Positions 24,171-32,948 of a stretch of DNA of 41,994 nucleotides are shown piece after piece. The stretch's first letter is position 1, and every line of letters starts with the position of its first letter. The notes under the pieces were generated by a model. It did no database searches. It worked only from the letters and a program-made list of their open reading frames with translations, and was not told the origin of the DNA. Position numbers and translations under genes: made by a program. Origin of the DNA: CAYSDL01 sp964429875 (GTDB taxonomy: Bacteria; Fidelibacterota; Marinisomatia; SCGC-AAA003-L08; D37C17). The stretch covers positions 1-41,994 of the forward strand of contig CAYSDL010000011.1 in assembly GCA_964429875.1 (NCBI GenBank), written 5' to 3'.

Positions 24171-26494
24171 CAATTTTTATCTATTGAGAAAAACATGAAA
24201 CATCCTATAAATATACTTCTTAAACTTGAAGGCAACTTTTCTTCAGGAGGATTAAGTTCAGATATATTATCATAATCTACATAACGGTAACCAAAACTGT
24301 TTCTATGACCAAAAGGGTTAGATATATTAAAAAAGATTACCATAAATCCATCTTCTATATCTGGCAAATAGCTTCCTCCTATATCAAATGACAAATAAGG
24401 ATCAGATTCATATTGAACATTGTTCCAAATATCGTAATAAGGGTATCCAGAAGTAGCTGTGAGAGCTAAATTAGCATTAAACCTTGCGCCATTTGAAAGC
24501 TTAAATCCATTTTTATAAATAAAAGTCAATTTATGATTTGATGCAAAACTTGGAATAATATCCTCATTATACTGCTTAAATTTTCTTTTGCTATCTAAAT
24601 ATGAATATGCAATCCAGATATCTTTTCCAACACCATCAGAAGACTGATTATATCTCCAAAAAATTTCAGCTCCTCTTGAATATCCAAATCCATCATTATT
24701 TAAATCATGAAGACAATATTCTTGAGTAGGTTGTGCAGGATAACCTTGTTGAGATTCAGAAAAACATGAATTATCATTTAATAAAATTAAATTATCATAT
24801 TTTTTATCAAAAACTTCAAATCGCAATATTTTCCCTTTTTTTGACCACTCATAATTAAAAATATGGTGCACAGAGCTTTCAAAATCTAACTCTGAATTAT
24901 TATAATCAGTAATAATATTGTTTTGTCTATACCATAAATCAAATCCCATATCTGGAGTTTGATAATATTTTCCATAAGCATAAGAGATCTGGCTATTTTT
25001 ACCTAATTTATATGCAGATGAAAATCTAGGAGAAATATTTACTTTATCTAGCAGCTTAGAATGCTCATACCTTATCCCAGCATTAACTGCGAATTTTTTA
25101 AATAATCGTAGGTCGATTTCTGAAAATGCAGTTGATAAATATTCATCAATAGCAACCTCACCTCCATACTCATTACTTGGACTAAATCCATCTGAATTTA
25201 AAGATGATTCATCAAAAACATAGTTCATAAATTGACTTGATTGATCAAAAATATGTATTCCCCATTTAAGTTTTGATTTTGAAAATATTTTCTTTATTAA
25301 AACTGTTCTAAATTGAAACAAATCATCATTGGAGTTTATATTGATAATATCTTGGGTATTATACCAATCTTCTCTATTTATAATTAATTTTGAATTATTT
25401 TTATTATCTGAATATGAAAGACCTAACTGAATAAGTAGATCATCATTTATTTCTCCAATATATGTTGTTAAAAGAAATGAATTATTATTATCTAAATTAA
25501 AACTTGTACCAACATCAGAATCAGCTGTACCCAAACTATAATCGGAGTATTTGCCCAAATATTTATAGATTCCATTATTAAATTTCTTAGAATAATTTGT
25601 TTTTATCTCATAACCTTCTGGAGGATTATTAAAATTAGTTCTATCTTTAATATAATCTGATAAAATTCCATTATTATTAAAATCTTGGAAATATTCTATA
25701 TTTGTATAATCAAGATTTATACCACATACTGTACTATCATTTCCATAAGCTCTACCATAAGAAAAGCTAAGAGGAGTTATTCCATATGTATGTGCATTAA
25801 AATCACCAAATCTTGTCCATGTTTTCAAATCGACAATAGCTGATAGAGCTTGTCCATATTGAGCTGAATACCCTCCCTGACTAAATGCTGTCCCCTGAAA
25901 ATCAAAGGGTTCAAAACGTCCTCTTTGAGGAATGTCTGGGACATCACTGAAATAAGGATTTTGTATTAACATCCCATCAACAATTTGTTTTGCTTCAGAT
26001 GCATCACCACCTCTCACATAAATACCTTCTTTATCCGCTTGTGGCTGTGTCCCAGGAAGAGCTTCTAATGCTCCAGAAATTTCTCCTCTTGAACTTGCAA
26101 CTGTAACAATATCAATAGGATCTAAAACTATAACTTTATCATCATCACTTGCACCAAAAGAACCAGCAGTTATGACTACTTCTTTCATTAAGGCTGAAGA
26201 TTCTTTCAAAATAATATTCATTGTTAAAATCTCATCTTCAATTTTAATTATTTCTTCATATGTTTCATACCCAATGAAACTAATAGAAATTGTTCTTTCA
26301 CCTCTTTCAGAAGTATTAAATAAAAATTGACCTTTTTTATCAGATGAAGTCCCATCAAATGTATCTTTAATAAAAACATTGGCATATGGGATTGGGTTTG
26401 ATTGTTCATCAAGAACAGTTCCCCTAATAATTGTTTCTGAATATATAGAACCTATTAAAAAAAAATATGCAAGTATTTTATATTTATTTTTCAT
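24170..26494 (-). CDS. TonB-dependent outer-membrane receptor
   Basis: This 774-residue receptor has a signal peptide, then a carboxypeptidase-regulatory-like beta domain (residues about 20-105, G-T-V-L-D-E-Q-S-N-P-I-P-Y-A-N-V-F-I). The plug domain follows (A-L-E-A-L-P-G-T-Q-P; Y-V-R-G-G-D-A-S-E; I-V-D-G-M-L-I) with a 22-strand-type barrel. The N-terminal domain is typical of FCB-group receptors. The substrate cannot be read. It overlaps the glutathione peroxidase gene by 11 bases and its small partner by one base. Confidence 0.92.
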   Translation of the reverse strand: MKNKYKILAYFFLIGSIYSETIIRGTVLDEQSNPIPYANVFIKDTFDGTSSDKKGQFLFNTSERGERTISISFIGYETYEEIIKIEDEILTMNIILKESSALMKEVVITAGSFGASDDDKVIVLDPIDIVTVASSRGEISGALEALPGTQPQADKEGIYVRGGDASEAKQIVDGMLIQNPYFSDVPDIPQRGRFEPFDFQGTAFSQGGYSAQYGQALSAIVDLKTWTRFGDFNAHTYGITPLSFSYGRAYGNDSTVCGINLDYTNIEYFQDFNNNGILSDYIKDRTNFNNPPEGYEIKTNYSKKFNNGIYKYLGKYSDYSLGTADSDVGTSFNLDNNNSFLLTTYIGEINDDLLIQLGLSYSDNKNNSKLIINREDWYNTQDIININSNDDLFQFRTVLIKKIFSKSKLKWGIHIFDQSSQFMNYVFDESSLNSDGFSPSNEYGGEVAIDEYLSTAFSEIDLRLFKKFAVNAGIRYEHSKLLDKVNISPRFSSAYKLGKNSQISYAYGKYYQTPDMGFDLWYRQNNIITDYNNSELDFESSVHHIFNYEWSKKGKILRFEVFDKKYDNLILLNDNSCFSESQQGYPAQPTQEYCLHDLNNDGFGYSRGAEIFWRYNQSSDGVGKDIWIAYSYLDSKRKFKQYNEDIIPSFASNHKLTFIYKNGFKLSNGARFNANLALTATSGYPYYDIWNNVQYESDPYLSFDIGGSYLPDIEDGFMVIFFNISNPFGHRNSFGYRYVDYDNISELNPPEEKLPSSLRSIFIGCFMFFSIDKN

Positions 26495-27065
26495 TATTGA
26501 TAAAATCTAAAATTTTCTGATCTTGAGGCTTTATAGATGAAGTATAAAAATTTACTAATTTTCCTTGTTCATTTATTAAATATTTACAAAAATTCCAATT
26601 AGGCGCATTGTCATTCACACCATTTAATTCCTTATATGATAACCATGTATATAAAGGGTTTTGATTTTTTCCTTTTTTAACCTTTATTTTATCAAATAAT
26701 TGGAATGTCACTCCATAATTTGTTGAACAAAATTCTTTTATTTCACTATTTTTACCTGGCTCTTGCCATAAAAAATCATTTGAAGGAAAACCAAGCACAA
26801 CAACTTTTCCAGAATAATCCTTATTTAATTTTTCAAGCCCTTCATATTGGGGCGTATATCCACATTTAGAAGCAACATTAACTATAATGATTTTTTTTCC
26901 TTTAAAACTTTTTATTGAGACTTCATCTCCATCAATATTTAAAACGGTATAATCATAAATTGATTTCGATAAGTCTTTTAGGTCTATTTTATTGTTTTTA
27001 CTAAAATATGAAAATACAAATGAAAAACTAAGACAAAATAAACTTAAAAAAATTACCCATTTCAT
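26484..27065 (-). CDS. Exported glutathione peroxidase family protein (Cys type)
   Basis: This 193-residue protein has an N-terminal hydrophobic signal or anchor and a complete glutathione-peroxidase core. The peroxidatic residue is cysteine (Cys68 in A-S-K-C-G-Y), with Gln101 in F-L-W-Q-E-P-G and Trp157-Asn158 in P-N-W-N-F. In most bacteria these enzymes use thioredoxin as reductant. A very strong AAAGGAGG precedes the ATG. Export is less common for this family. The use of Cys, not Sec, is notable because the window also carries probable selenoproteins. Confidence 0.92.
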   Translation of the reverse strand: MKWVIFLSLFCLSFSFVFSYFSKNNKIDLKDLSKSIYDYTVLNIDGDEVSIKSFKGKKIIIVNVASKCGYTPQYEGLEKLNKDYSGKVVVLGFPSNDFLWQEPGKNSEIKEFCSTNYGVTFQLFDKIKVKKGKNQNPLYTWLSYKELNGVNDNAPNWNFCKYLINEQGKLVNFYTSSIKPQDQKILDFINNEK

Positions 27066-27066
27066 A

Positions 27067-27711
27067 CTACTCTCCTCCTTTATTTTCTACAAAATTAATC
27101 ACATCATTAAATATCTGAACAACGTTATTTCTTTTTAATTTATTTATTAATAATCCAGGCAAATTAACTTCATCATCAACATAAATTTTATTTACAAGTA
27201 TTTTTTGATCATTTTCATACATAAATGACCACGAACCTGCCCCAACAGACAATGTCTTTATTTCATCATCTAAATAAGGAGTCAAAAAATCACTTTCTTT
27301 ATTGAGAATCATCCATTCAATATGGTTTTGACCAATAGAGTACATTTTAAATATATATTGTCTATCTCTTACAAAAGGAATAGAATTTTTAATTATTTGA
27401 TATGCATAAATAGTATCATTCTTAATTTTTATTAAACTTGTAGCAAGTGAATTGTTTTTTATAATTGAGTTATACTCATTGATATTTGTAATTACATCTA
27501 AAATATCATCTTCTTTGTAAGCTACTGGCTTTTCTATTTTTGAGTAGATACAATTGCAATCAGAATTATTGAATTCATAAATTTTTTGATTTCCTATCTC
27601 TTCAATAAAAGTCCAATCTAAATCACTATTTATTCTTAATAAAACATTATTACTATTGCATAAAATAATAGAAGAAAAAAATAATAAAGTATGAATAGAT
27701 TTATTTAACAT
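27067..27711 (-). CDS. Exported START-like lipid-binding domain protein
   Basis: This 214-residue protein has a signal peptide followed by a single START/SRPBCC-like domain (D-I-L-D-V-I-T-N-I-N-E-Y, F-V-R-D-R-Q-Y-I-F, G-S-W-S-F). The C-terminal helix is N-L-P-G-L-L-I-N-K-L. The ATG at 27711 is favoured over a TTG three codons upstream (27720). It overlaps the upstream membrane-protein gene by 11 bases and ends one base before the glutathione peroxidase start. Lipid or hydrophobic ligand binding in the periplasm is likely by fold; the ligand is unknown. Confidence 0.75.
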   Translation of the reverse strand: MLNKSIHTLLFFSSIILCNSNNVLLRINSDLDWTFIEEIGNQKIYEFNNSDCNCIYSKIEKPVAYKEDDILDVITNINEYNSIIKNNSLATSLIKIKNDTIYAYQIIKNSIPFVRDRQYIFKMYSIGQNHIEWMILNKESDFLTPYLDDEIKTLSVGAGSWSFMYENDQKILVNKIYVDDEVNLPGLLINKLKRNNVVQIFNDVINFVENKGGE

Positions 27712-28243
27712 TATACTCAATTAATTTATCAGCTAAATAAACATATAATGGAATAATACACATCCAAGAAATCGAAATTAATAACAAAATGGAGAAAGGT
27801 GAATAGAGCAGTTTTATTATACCCATTTTTGAAAATGACAAGTAAATGAATGGACCAGAAAGCATACCTAGCACCATTGATTTTTTATAGTTTTTTTGAA
27901 GAATATTAGAACTATGAAAAATTGAAAGAGAAAAACTAATCCATAAAGAGACAATCCATAAAGGTGCAATATGATAGTTTTCTGATAAAAAACCATTATA
28001 TTCAATGAAATTTAATTTTAATAAAATTGTATCAAAACAAAATGCTAAAATCAAACAAATTAAAATATATACATACTCAATCTTATCTTCTACCAATATT
28101 ATAAAGTGAAAAACCATGTATATAATCAAAGATTTTGGTCCTAAAAAATAATTTGTTTGTATAGCCCCATAAACAGATAGCCACCAACAAACATAGAAAC
28201 CTAATAGATTTATAAGAACTTTATAATTATTACGTGTTATCAT
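27701..28243 (-). CDS. DUF2878-family integral membrane protein
   Basis: This 180-residue protein contains about five or six hydrophobic helices. Near the N-terminus it has the DUF2878-like pattern N-L-L-G-F-Y-V-C-W-W-L-S-V-Y-G-A and G-P-K-S-L. The function of the family is unknown. It overlaps the SDR-like gene by 14 bases upstream and the START-like gene by 11 bases downstream, so it is co-translated in a compact operon. SDR, DUF2878 and START-like genes together may point to membrane-lipid handling, which is inference. Confidence 0.78.
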   Translation of the reverse strand: MITRNNYKVLINLLGFYVCWWLSVYGAIQTNYFLGPKSLIIYMVFHFIILVEDKIEYVYILICLILAFCFDTILLKLNFIEYNGFLSENYHIAPLWIVSLWISFSLSIFHSSNILQKNYKKSMVLGMLSGPFIYLSFSKMGIIKLLYSPFSILLLISISWMCIIPLYVYLADKLIEYNVK

Positions 28244-29156
28244 TTAAATAGCTCAAATTTTCTTCATTAAATTGAATTGTGCTTTCTATATTAAAAAACT
28301 TAAATACTTCGCTACTATCGCATGTATTGCCTTCCATAAGCATTATAATTTGATCTTTAGAAATTGGGAGGAGAGCACCAAATACACTTGCTGCAATTTT
28401 TATTATAAATACTGGAACAGGGATAAACATTTTACCTTCTTTATTTGATGCATTGGCTATAGTTTTTACAATAAATTTCCAATCTAAATTTTTTCCTCCA
28501 AGAACATAAGTTTTTTCTATTGATTCCTTTATTGATAATGATTTAACAAATACTTTTGCTATATCCTTAACATGTATTGGACTCATTTTAAAACTTCCTG
28601 CATTAAAAATATTCACTCCTTCAAAAAACAAAGGTCCAGGGATAGGGAGTGATAGCATATCATCTCTTAATTGTTTACAAAACTCTTGCTTGTTATCAGA
28701 ATCACCAAAAATTAATGAAGGTCTAAATATTGTCCAGTCAAGACCACTGCTTTTGAGGTATTCTTCTGCTTTATATTTAGTATTCTGATATCCTGTCCCA
28801 TTTTCTTTTACTCCATTTGCACTCATTAATACAAATCTCTTTATATTAAACTTTTTTGCCATGTTTATACATTTTTTTAAATGTATGAAATGTAAATTTT
28901 CAAACGTAACTCCCAAAGATTTATATTCTCTAATTATTCCTATATTATATATAACTGCTTCAGTATTCATTATTGTTTGTTCCATTGCAGTTAGATTATC
29001 AATCTCTCCAGTTATAATATTAATTTTATTATAGTTAGTGATTTTTTGTTTATTTCCTAGCCTAACTAAAGCATAGATTTCATGATTTTTGTCTAATAAT
29101 TCATTTATCAAATAGTTGCCTACAAAACCACTTCCACCAAATATGGATACTTTCAT
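28230..29156 (-). CDS. NAD(P)-binding atypical SDR protein (NDUFA9-like)
   Basis: This 308-residue Rossmann protein starts with the dinucleotide motif G-G-S-G-F-V-G (residues 8-14). It continues with V-L-M-S-A-N-G-V, a Y-x3-K-like pair in Y-Q-N-T-K-Y-K-A-E and the substrate-side segment R-P-S-L-I-F-G. It resembles the atypical SDR group that includes the complex I accessory protein NDUFA9 and plant/cyanobacterial YCF39-like proteins. AGGAAAGG precedes the ATG. It heads a run of overlapping genes that reaches tadA. Substrate is unknown. Confidence 0.82.
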   Translation of the reverse strand: MKVSIFGGSGFVGNYLINELLDKNHEIYALVRLGNKQKITNYNKINIITGEIDNLTAMEQTIMNTEAVIYNIGIIREYKSLGVTFENLHFIHLKKCINMAKKFNIKRFVLMSANGVKENGTGYQNTKYKAEEYLKSSGLDWTIFRPSLIFGDSDNKQEFCKQLRDDMLSLPIPGPLFFEGVNIFNAGSFKMSPIHVKDIAKVFVKSLSIKESIEKTYVLGGKNLDWKFIVKTIANASNKEGKMFIPVPVFIIKIAASVFGALLPISKDQIIMLMEGNTCDSSEVFKFFNIESTIQFNEENLSYLNDNT

Positions 29157-29245
29157 TTACCTTTCCTTTTTAAGTTCAAAATACTTTATTTATATCTTTG
29201 TTAATTTATTGTTGATATTCTAGTTTATATACTTTCATCATATTG

Positions 29246-29319
29246 TACACCCGGTAGGATTCGAACCTACAACCTCTTGATCCGTAGTCAAGTGCTCTAT
29301 CCAGTTGAGCCACGGGTGC
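29246..29319 (-). tRNA. tRNA-Arg (anticodon ACG)
   Basis: The minus strand gives a 74-base cloverleaf: acceptor GCACCCG/CGGGTGT, D arm GCTCAACTGGATAGAGC, anticodon arm CTTGA-CTACGGA-TCAAG with anticodon ACG, and T arm GTAGGTTCGAATCCTAC. Discriminator is A; CCA is not encoded. A34 is the target of TadA, encoded in the same region. The rest of the 260-base gap 29157-29416 shows only AT-rich divergent promoter sequence. Confidence 0.97.
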
Positions 29320-29416
29320 AAATTTTGGTTAATTTTTATACACTAATTTAGAAACTAATCGTTATTTTATGAAAATGGTATTAATTAAATTATAATTATA
29401 AATAATTTCTTTTTTT

Positions 29417-30232
29417 ATGAACAAAAATAATTCAATTAAATTTATTCATGCAAATGGTTTTCCTCCAGAGGCATATCGAACATTATTCAATTACATTAAA
29501 AAAGAAGTTACCATAGATAGTTTTCTACTTAGGCCATTAGATAAATCGTTTAAAGAAACTCATGAAGAAATAAAAAATTGGGAACCCTTTAGTAATGATT
29601 TTATAAATTCATTAAACAATAGCGATAAGATCATAGGTATGGGACATTCTATTGGAGGAAATATTATTCTTAGAACGGCTTTGAAAAAACCAGATTTTTT
29701 TTCTAAAATCATACTCCTTGATCCTACATTATTTATACCAAAATTTATCTTTTTATGGAGAATTATAGAAAAGATAGGGTTACAAAACAAAGTTCACCCT
29801 TGGGTAAGAGCAACTTTAAATAGAAAAATGATATATGATAGTTTTGATGATATCTTTCAATCTTATCGAAAGAAAAAAGTATTCTCAAAAATTGATAATA
29901 ATAATTTAAAAATTTATATCGATTCTATAACTAAAATAGGAGATGATAATAAGCTTTATATTACATACTCTAAACAATGGGAATATATTATTTATAAAAC
30001 TGGATTAGTTTCAGATATGTATATATGGAAAAATCTAAAAAATCTAAAAATACAAACATTAATCATAAAAGCAGAAGAATCAACAGCATTCTATGATTCA
30101 GCAGCAAAAAAAATAACTAAATTAAATAAAAAAAACATCAAGATTGTTCAGCTTGATGGAAGCTCACATTTATTCCCTTTTGAACAAGCAAAAAAAACTT
30201 CTGAAAAGATTCTAGCATTCATTAATAATTGA
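29417..30232 (+). CDS. Alpha/beta hydrolase
   Basis: This 271-residue cytoplasmic protein has the alpha/beta-hydrolase core: the oxyanion-region strand F-I-H-A-N-G-F-P, the nucleophile elbow G-H-S-I-G-G (Ser78) and the catalytic His in G-S-S-H-L-F-P-F-E (His251). The cap region is helical and lysine-rich. Ester hydrolysis is likely; the substrate is unknown. The leader is T-rich and shows no Shine-Dalgarno sequence. The last 21 bases overlap, tail to tail, the end of the opposing flavoprotein gene. Confidence 0.85.
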   Translation: MNKNNSIKFIHANGFPPEAYRTLFNYIKKEVTIDSFLLRPLDKSFKETHEEIKNWEPFSNDFINSLNNSDKIIGMGHSIGGNIILRTALKKPDFFSKIILLDPTLFIPKFIFLWRIIEKIGLQNKVHPWVRATLNRKMIYDSFDDIFQSYRKKKVFSKIDNNNLKIYIDSITKIGDDNKLYITYSKQWEYIIYKTGLVSDMYIWKNLKNLKIQTLIIKAEESTAFYDSAAKKITKLNKKNIKIVQLDGSSHLFPFEQAKKTSEKILAFINN

Positions 30233-31297
30233 TTTTACATACTTAGCAATAGCTAAACATGAAGTTAGTCCTGGGGAGTCTAGACCTATTAAATTAATAA
30301 AATTCCTATATCCTTTCTTATATTCATTCTGAATTATGAAATCATTAAATTTTCCATCAAATTTTATTTTAGGCCTAATACCTGAGAAATCTTCATATAT
30401 ATCATCTTTATCAACATCTAAATAATTATTTATTATTGATAAGTAATCAGTTTTATATCTATCATCTATTTTGTAATCTATTTTATCAACTTTGTAAATG
30501 TTAGGGCCAAAAGACACTTCTCCATTTAAACTAAGGACTGCGTGGACACCTAGTGATTTAACAGAGGGCAAGGGATAAATAAGACAACTTAAATTTCTTA
30601 GATTTCTCGACTTATAATAATCTCCTTTGTAATATTCTATTTTATATTTATCAATACCTATCATTGATGAAATATGGTCAGACCACAATCCTGCAGAATT
30701 AATGACGATTTTTGAATTAATTATATCATCCTTGTTATTAAATTGCAATTGATAATCAGATGAAGTTTTATTTATGGAAGTTAATCTAGTATTATAAATA
30801 ATCGATACGTTTCTTGATATAGAAATATTTTCTAATTTTGCCATTAATCCATGTGAGTCTATAATTCCTGAAGATGGAATCCAAAGTGAGTTTTTACATT
30901 TGACCCTACTCTCAATTCTTTTACTTTCATCTTGATTTAATATTTGAATTTCAGAAAGACCATTCTTTTCTGCATTTTTTTTTAAAATATTTAATTTTTT
31001 AGAATCTATGGCATTATCAACAATTAATTTTCCACATTTCTTATGATTGATTGAATATTTTCTTGCAAAATCATAAATCATTTTATTTCCCTCAACACAT
31101 AATTTTGCTTTCAAACTATTTTGGGGATAATAAAAACCAGAATGAATAACTTCACTATTTCTACTTGAAACATGCTGTCCAAAAAATGCTTCCTTTTCAG
31201 CAACAAGTATATTATTATAAGACCTACTTAATCTCTCAGCAATAGCAAGTCCTATAACACCTGCTCCAATAATACATATATCAAATTGTTCATTCAT
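30212..31297 (-). CDS. FAD-dependent oxidoreductase, L-2-hydroxyglutarate dehydrogenase-like
   Basis: This 361-residue DAO-family flavoprotein has the N-terminal FAD motif G-A-G-V-I-G-L-A (residues 11-18), the R-N-S-E-V-I-H-S-G-F-Y-Y segment characteristic of the LhgO/L2HGDH group and L-G-V-H-A-V. The C-terminal FAD segment is G-L-D-S-P-G-L-T-S. The likely reaction is oxidation of L-2-hydroxyglutarate to 2-oxoglutarate with electrons going to quinone; a related 2-hydroxyacid is possible. It lies downstream of the strong terminator at 31304-31334, so it needs its own promoter in a very short gap. No clear Shine-Dalgarno sequence is visible. Confidence 0.85.
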   Translation of the reverse strand: MNEQFDICIIGAGVIGLAIAERLSRSYNNILVAEKEAFFGQHVSSRNSEVIHSGFYYPQNSLKAKLCVEGNKMIYDFARKYSINHKKCGKLIVDNAIDSKKLNILKKNAEKNGLSEIQILNQDESKRIESRVKCKNSLWIPSSGIIDSHGLMAKLENISISRNVSIIYNTRLTSINKTSSDYQLQFNNKDDIINSKIVINSAGLWSDHISSMIGIDKYKIEYYKGDYYKSRNLRNLSCLIYPLPSVKSLGVHAVLSLNGEVSFGPNIYKVDKIDYKIDDRYKTDYLSIINNYLDVDKDDIYEDFSGIRPKIKFDGKFNDFIIQNEYKKGYRNFINLIGLDSPGLTSCLAIAKYVKSIINEC

Positions 31298-31303
31298 TTA
31301 TAT

Positions 31304-31334
31304 AAAAAAAAAGGGGCTTTTAAAGCCCCTTTTT
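31304..31334 (-). terminator. Strong rho-independent terminator after the selenoprotein cluster
   Basis: On the minus strand AAAAAGGGGC and GCCCCTTTTT form a GC-cored hairpin followed by an unbroken run of nine T residues. It starts 18 bases after the stop of the last selenoprotein gene and fixes the 3' end of that transcription unit. Confidence 0.88.
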
Positions 31335-31352
31335 ATAAAAAATCAATCTATT

Positions 31353-32927
31353 TTATTTAAGCAATACTGCTTTCATACTTTCAGAATGTCCATTCTCATG
31401 AGTGATATTCACATAATAAACACCTGAAGATATATTCTCAGCATTCCATAAAACTTTATGAGGACCTAATTCTTGATAGCCATTATATAATTCAGCGACT
31501 TGCTGACCTAATAAATTATAAACAACTATATTAAGGTAACCATCATGTTCAACTGTATAATTAATTTCAGTTGATGGGTTAAATGGGTTTGGAAACATTT
31601 TATCAATACTAAATGATTTTAATTCAGGAGAATTCCAATCTACATCAACTGATTGTCCTGAAGTAGATGATAAAATAATATTCATATCATCAACACCTAA
31701 GTAGTAACCTCCTTCAATAGTTATTTCTAAATCTTTATCAAATGGATTATTTTCCATTGAAAAGCCTACAAAATATTGAACGCCTTCATGAACATTAGAT
31801 GCTGTATAAACATCAGAAGAATTATCATTTAATCTAATATTAAGTATATTGTCAGAATAGAATGATAATTGCATTCCTGAAATATCTATATCTGAGTCAA
31901 CTGCAATAATAAGGTCATCACCTTGAGATATTAAATGTAAGTTAGAGTTTCCATCTATATCTGAATATAAACGATTACCTAATATAGCATTTATAATGAG
32001 TATAATATCTTGAACATTTACAAGAGCTTCCCCTTGACTATTAGAATCACTATTAAAGTTTGCATCTGCAACTTGGCAATCCGTGTAGACTCCATTATTT
32101 AAAATTATATTTACGACCGTTACTATATCAAGAACATCGATAATCATATCATCATTTGGATCCCCAGGCATATTAGAACAATCATCACATTCATCAGCAA
32201 TGCCATCACCATCACTATCTATTGTACCTGAGCAAAAGCATAAGGAAGACCACACAGCATCTCCTCCTTGACAATAAATTTCATCATAATCTAAACCTTC
32301 ATCATAGCCATGAAAAGTTCCACCAAAAACTTCACAACAATCTTCTTGACCAAATTCATCCATCAACAAACCATCGACATAGCATTCACCGCAATCTTCT
32401 AACATATCTTCAATTTTAGTATTTGCAGTATATGATCCAAGAGTGTTTGTTTTGTAATGAACTGTCATATTATGATCTATAAATGCATGTGCAGGGACAT
32501 ATGTAGTTTCAAACATCCCCCACCAATCATAATAAGGAGATCCTCCATGCATAATTTTTGGGTCAGAACTATCAAAATTATTTCCCCATGAAGCACATGA
32601 ATAAGGTTGACCAGGGTCACTTAATTCAATAGCCATTGCAACAGCTTCAACTTCATCCCAATTATCATGTATTTGATCCATAGTACCTATGGATGAATAA
32701 CAAGAGGGTCACCAACTTGCTGACATTTCTAACCATATTACATGGTACTCTCCACCATTAACATCGCCATTCCAATCAGCTAATTTAAATGATTCTCCAT
32801 AATAATCACTATTAGTAGCACACCCTTCAAGAGTAACATTCTGATCAGACGTAGATACAGTTTGACCTACATTATACACTGCAAAAGTTGCAGATACAAA
32901 TAATGAAATTAATAATATTTTTTTCAT
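31353..32927 (-). CDS. Selenoprotein: secreted thioredoxin-fold protein (UPSC) with dockerin-like and T9SS domains
   Basis: Read through the in-frame TGA at 32709-32711, this is one 524-residue protein with selenocysteine at position 73. Order: signal peptide (residues 1-16); a thioredoxin-like domain with strand Y-H-V-I-W-L-E-M-S-A-S-W, active site U73-P-S-C76, the P-Y-S-C-A-S-W motif and a probable cis-Pro145 in V-P-A-H-A-F-I-D-H. Then come a cysteine-rich and thrombospondin-3-like stretch (D-S-D-G-D-G-I-A-D-E-C), a dockerin-like module (about 253-314) and a T9SS sorting domain (about 436-524). AAGGAG precedes the ATG. Taken as a stop, the TGA would leave two halves, the second without signal or ribosome site. 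A hairpin follows the UGA. It should be a thiol oxidoreductase at or beyond the outer membrane. Confidence 0.83.
31363..31664 (-). repeat. Sorting-domain repeat, copy 1
   Basis: These 302 bases, coding for the T9SS sorting domain of the UPSC selenoprotein, match 35606-35907 with one visible mismatch (31639 against 35882). The genes diverge on both sides, indicating recent duplication or gene conversion confined to this segment. Confidence 0.92.
32677..32693 (-). promoter_or_regulatory. Candidate bacterial SECIS hairpin of the UPSC selenoprotein
   Basis: Fifteen bases after the UGA, TCCATAG and CTATGGA form a perfect 7-base-pair stem around GTA (or 6 pairs around GGTAC). The loop begins with G about 22 bases after the UGA, within the window known for bacterial SECIS elements, which lie in the coding region and bind SelB. 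Confidence 0.65.
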
Positions 32928-32948
32928 TCTATCTCCTTTTTAGAAAAA

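Noticed and set aside
26484..27065. Glutathione peroxidase as a fourth selenoprotein
   Set aside because: The catalytic position is an ordinary Cys codon (TGT/TGC), not TGA.
31353..32681. A separate 442-residue gene starting at the ATG at 32681, with the 72-residue frame 32709-32927 as another gene
   Set aside because: Both are in the same frame, separated only by a TGA at the thioredoxin active site. The second lacks a signal peptide and ribosome site although it has a T9SS tail. Treated as one selenoprotein gene.
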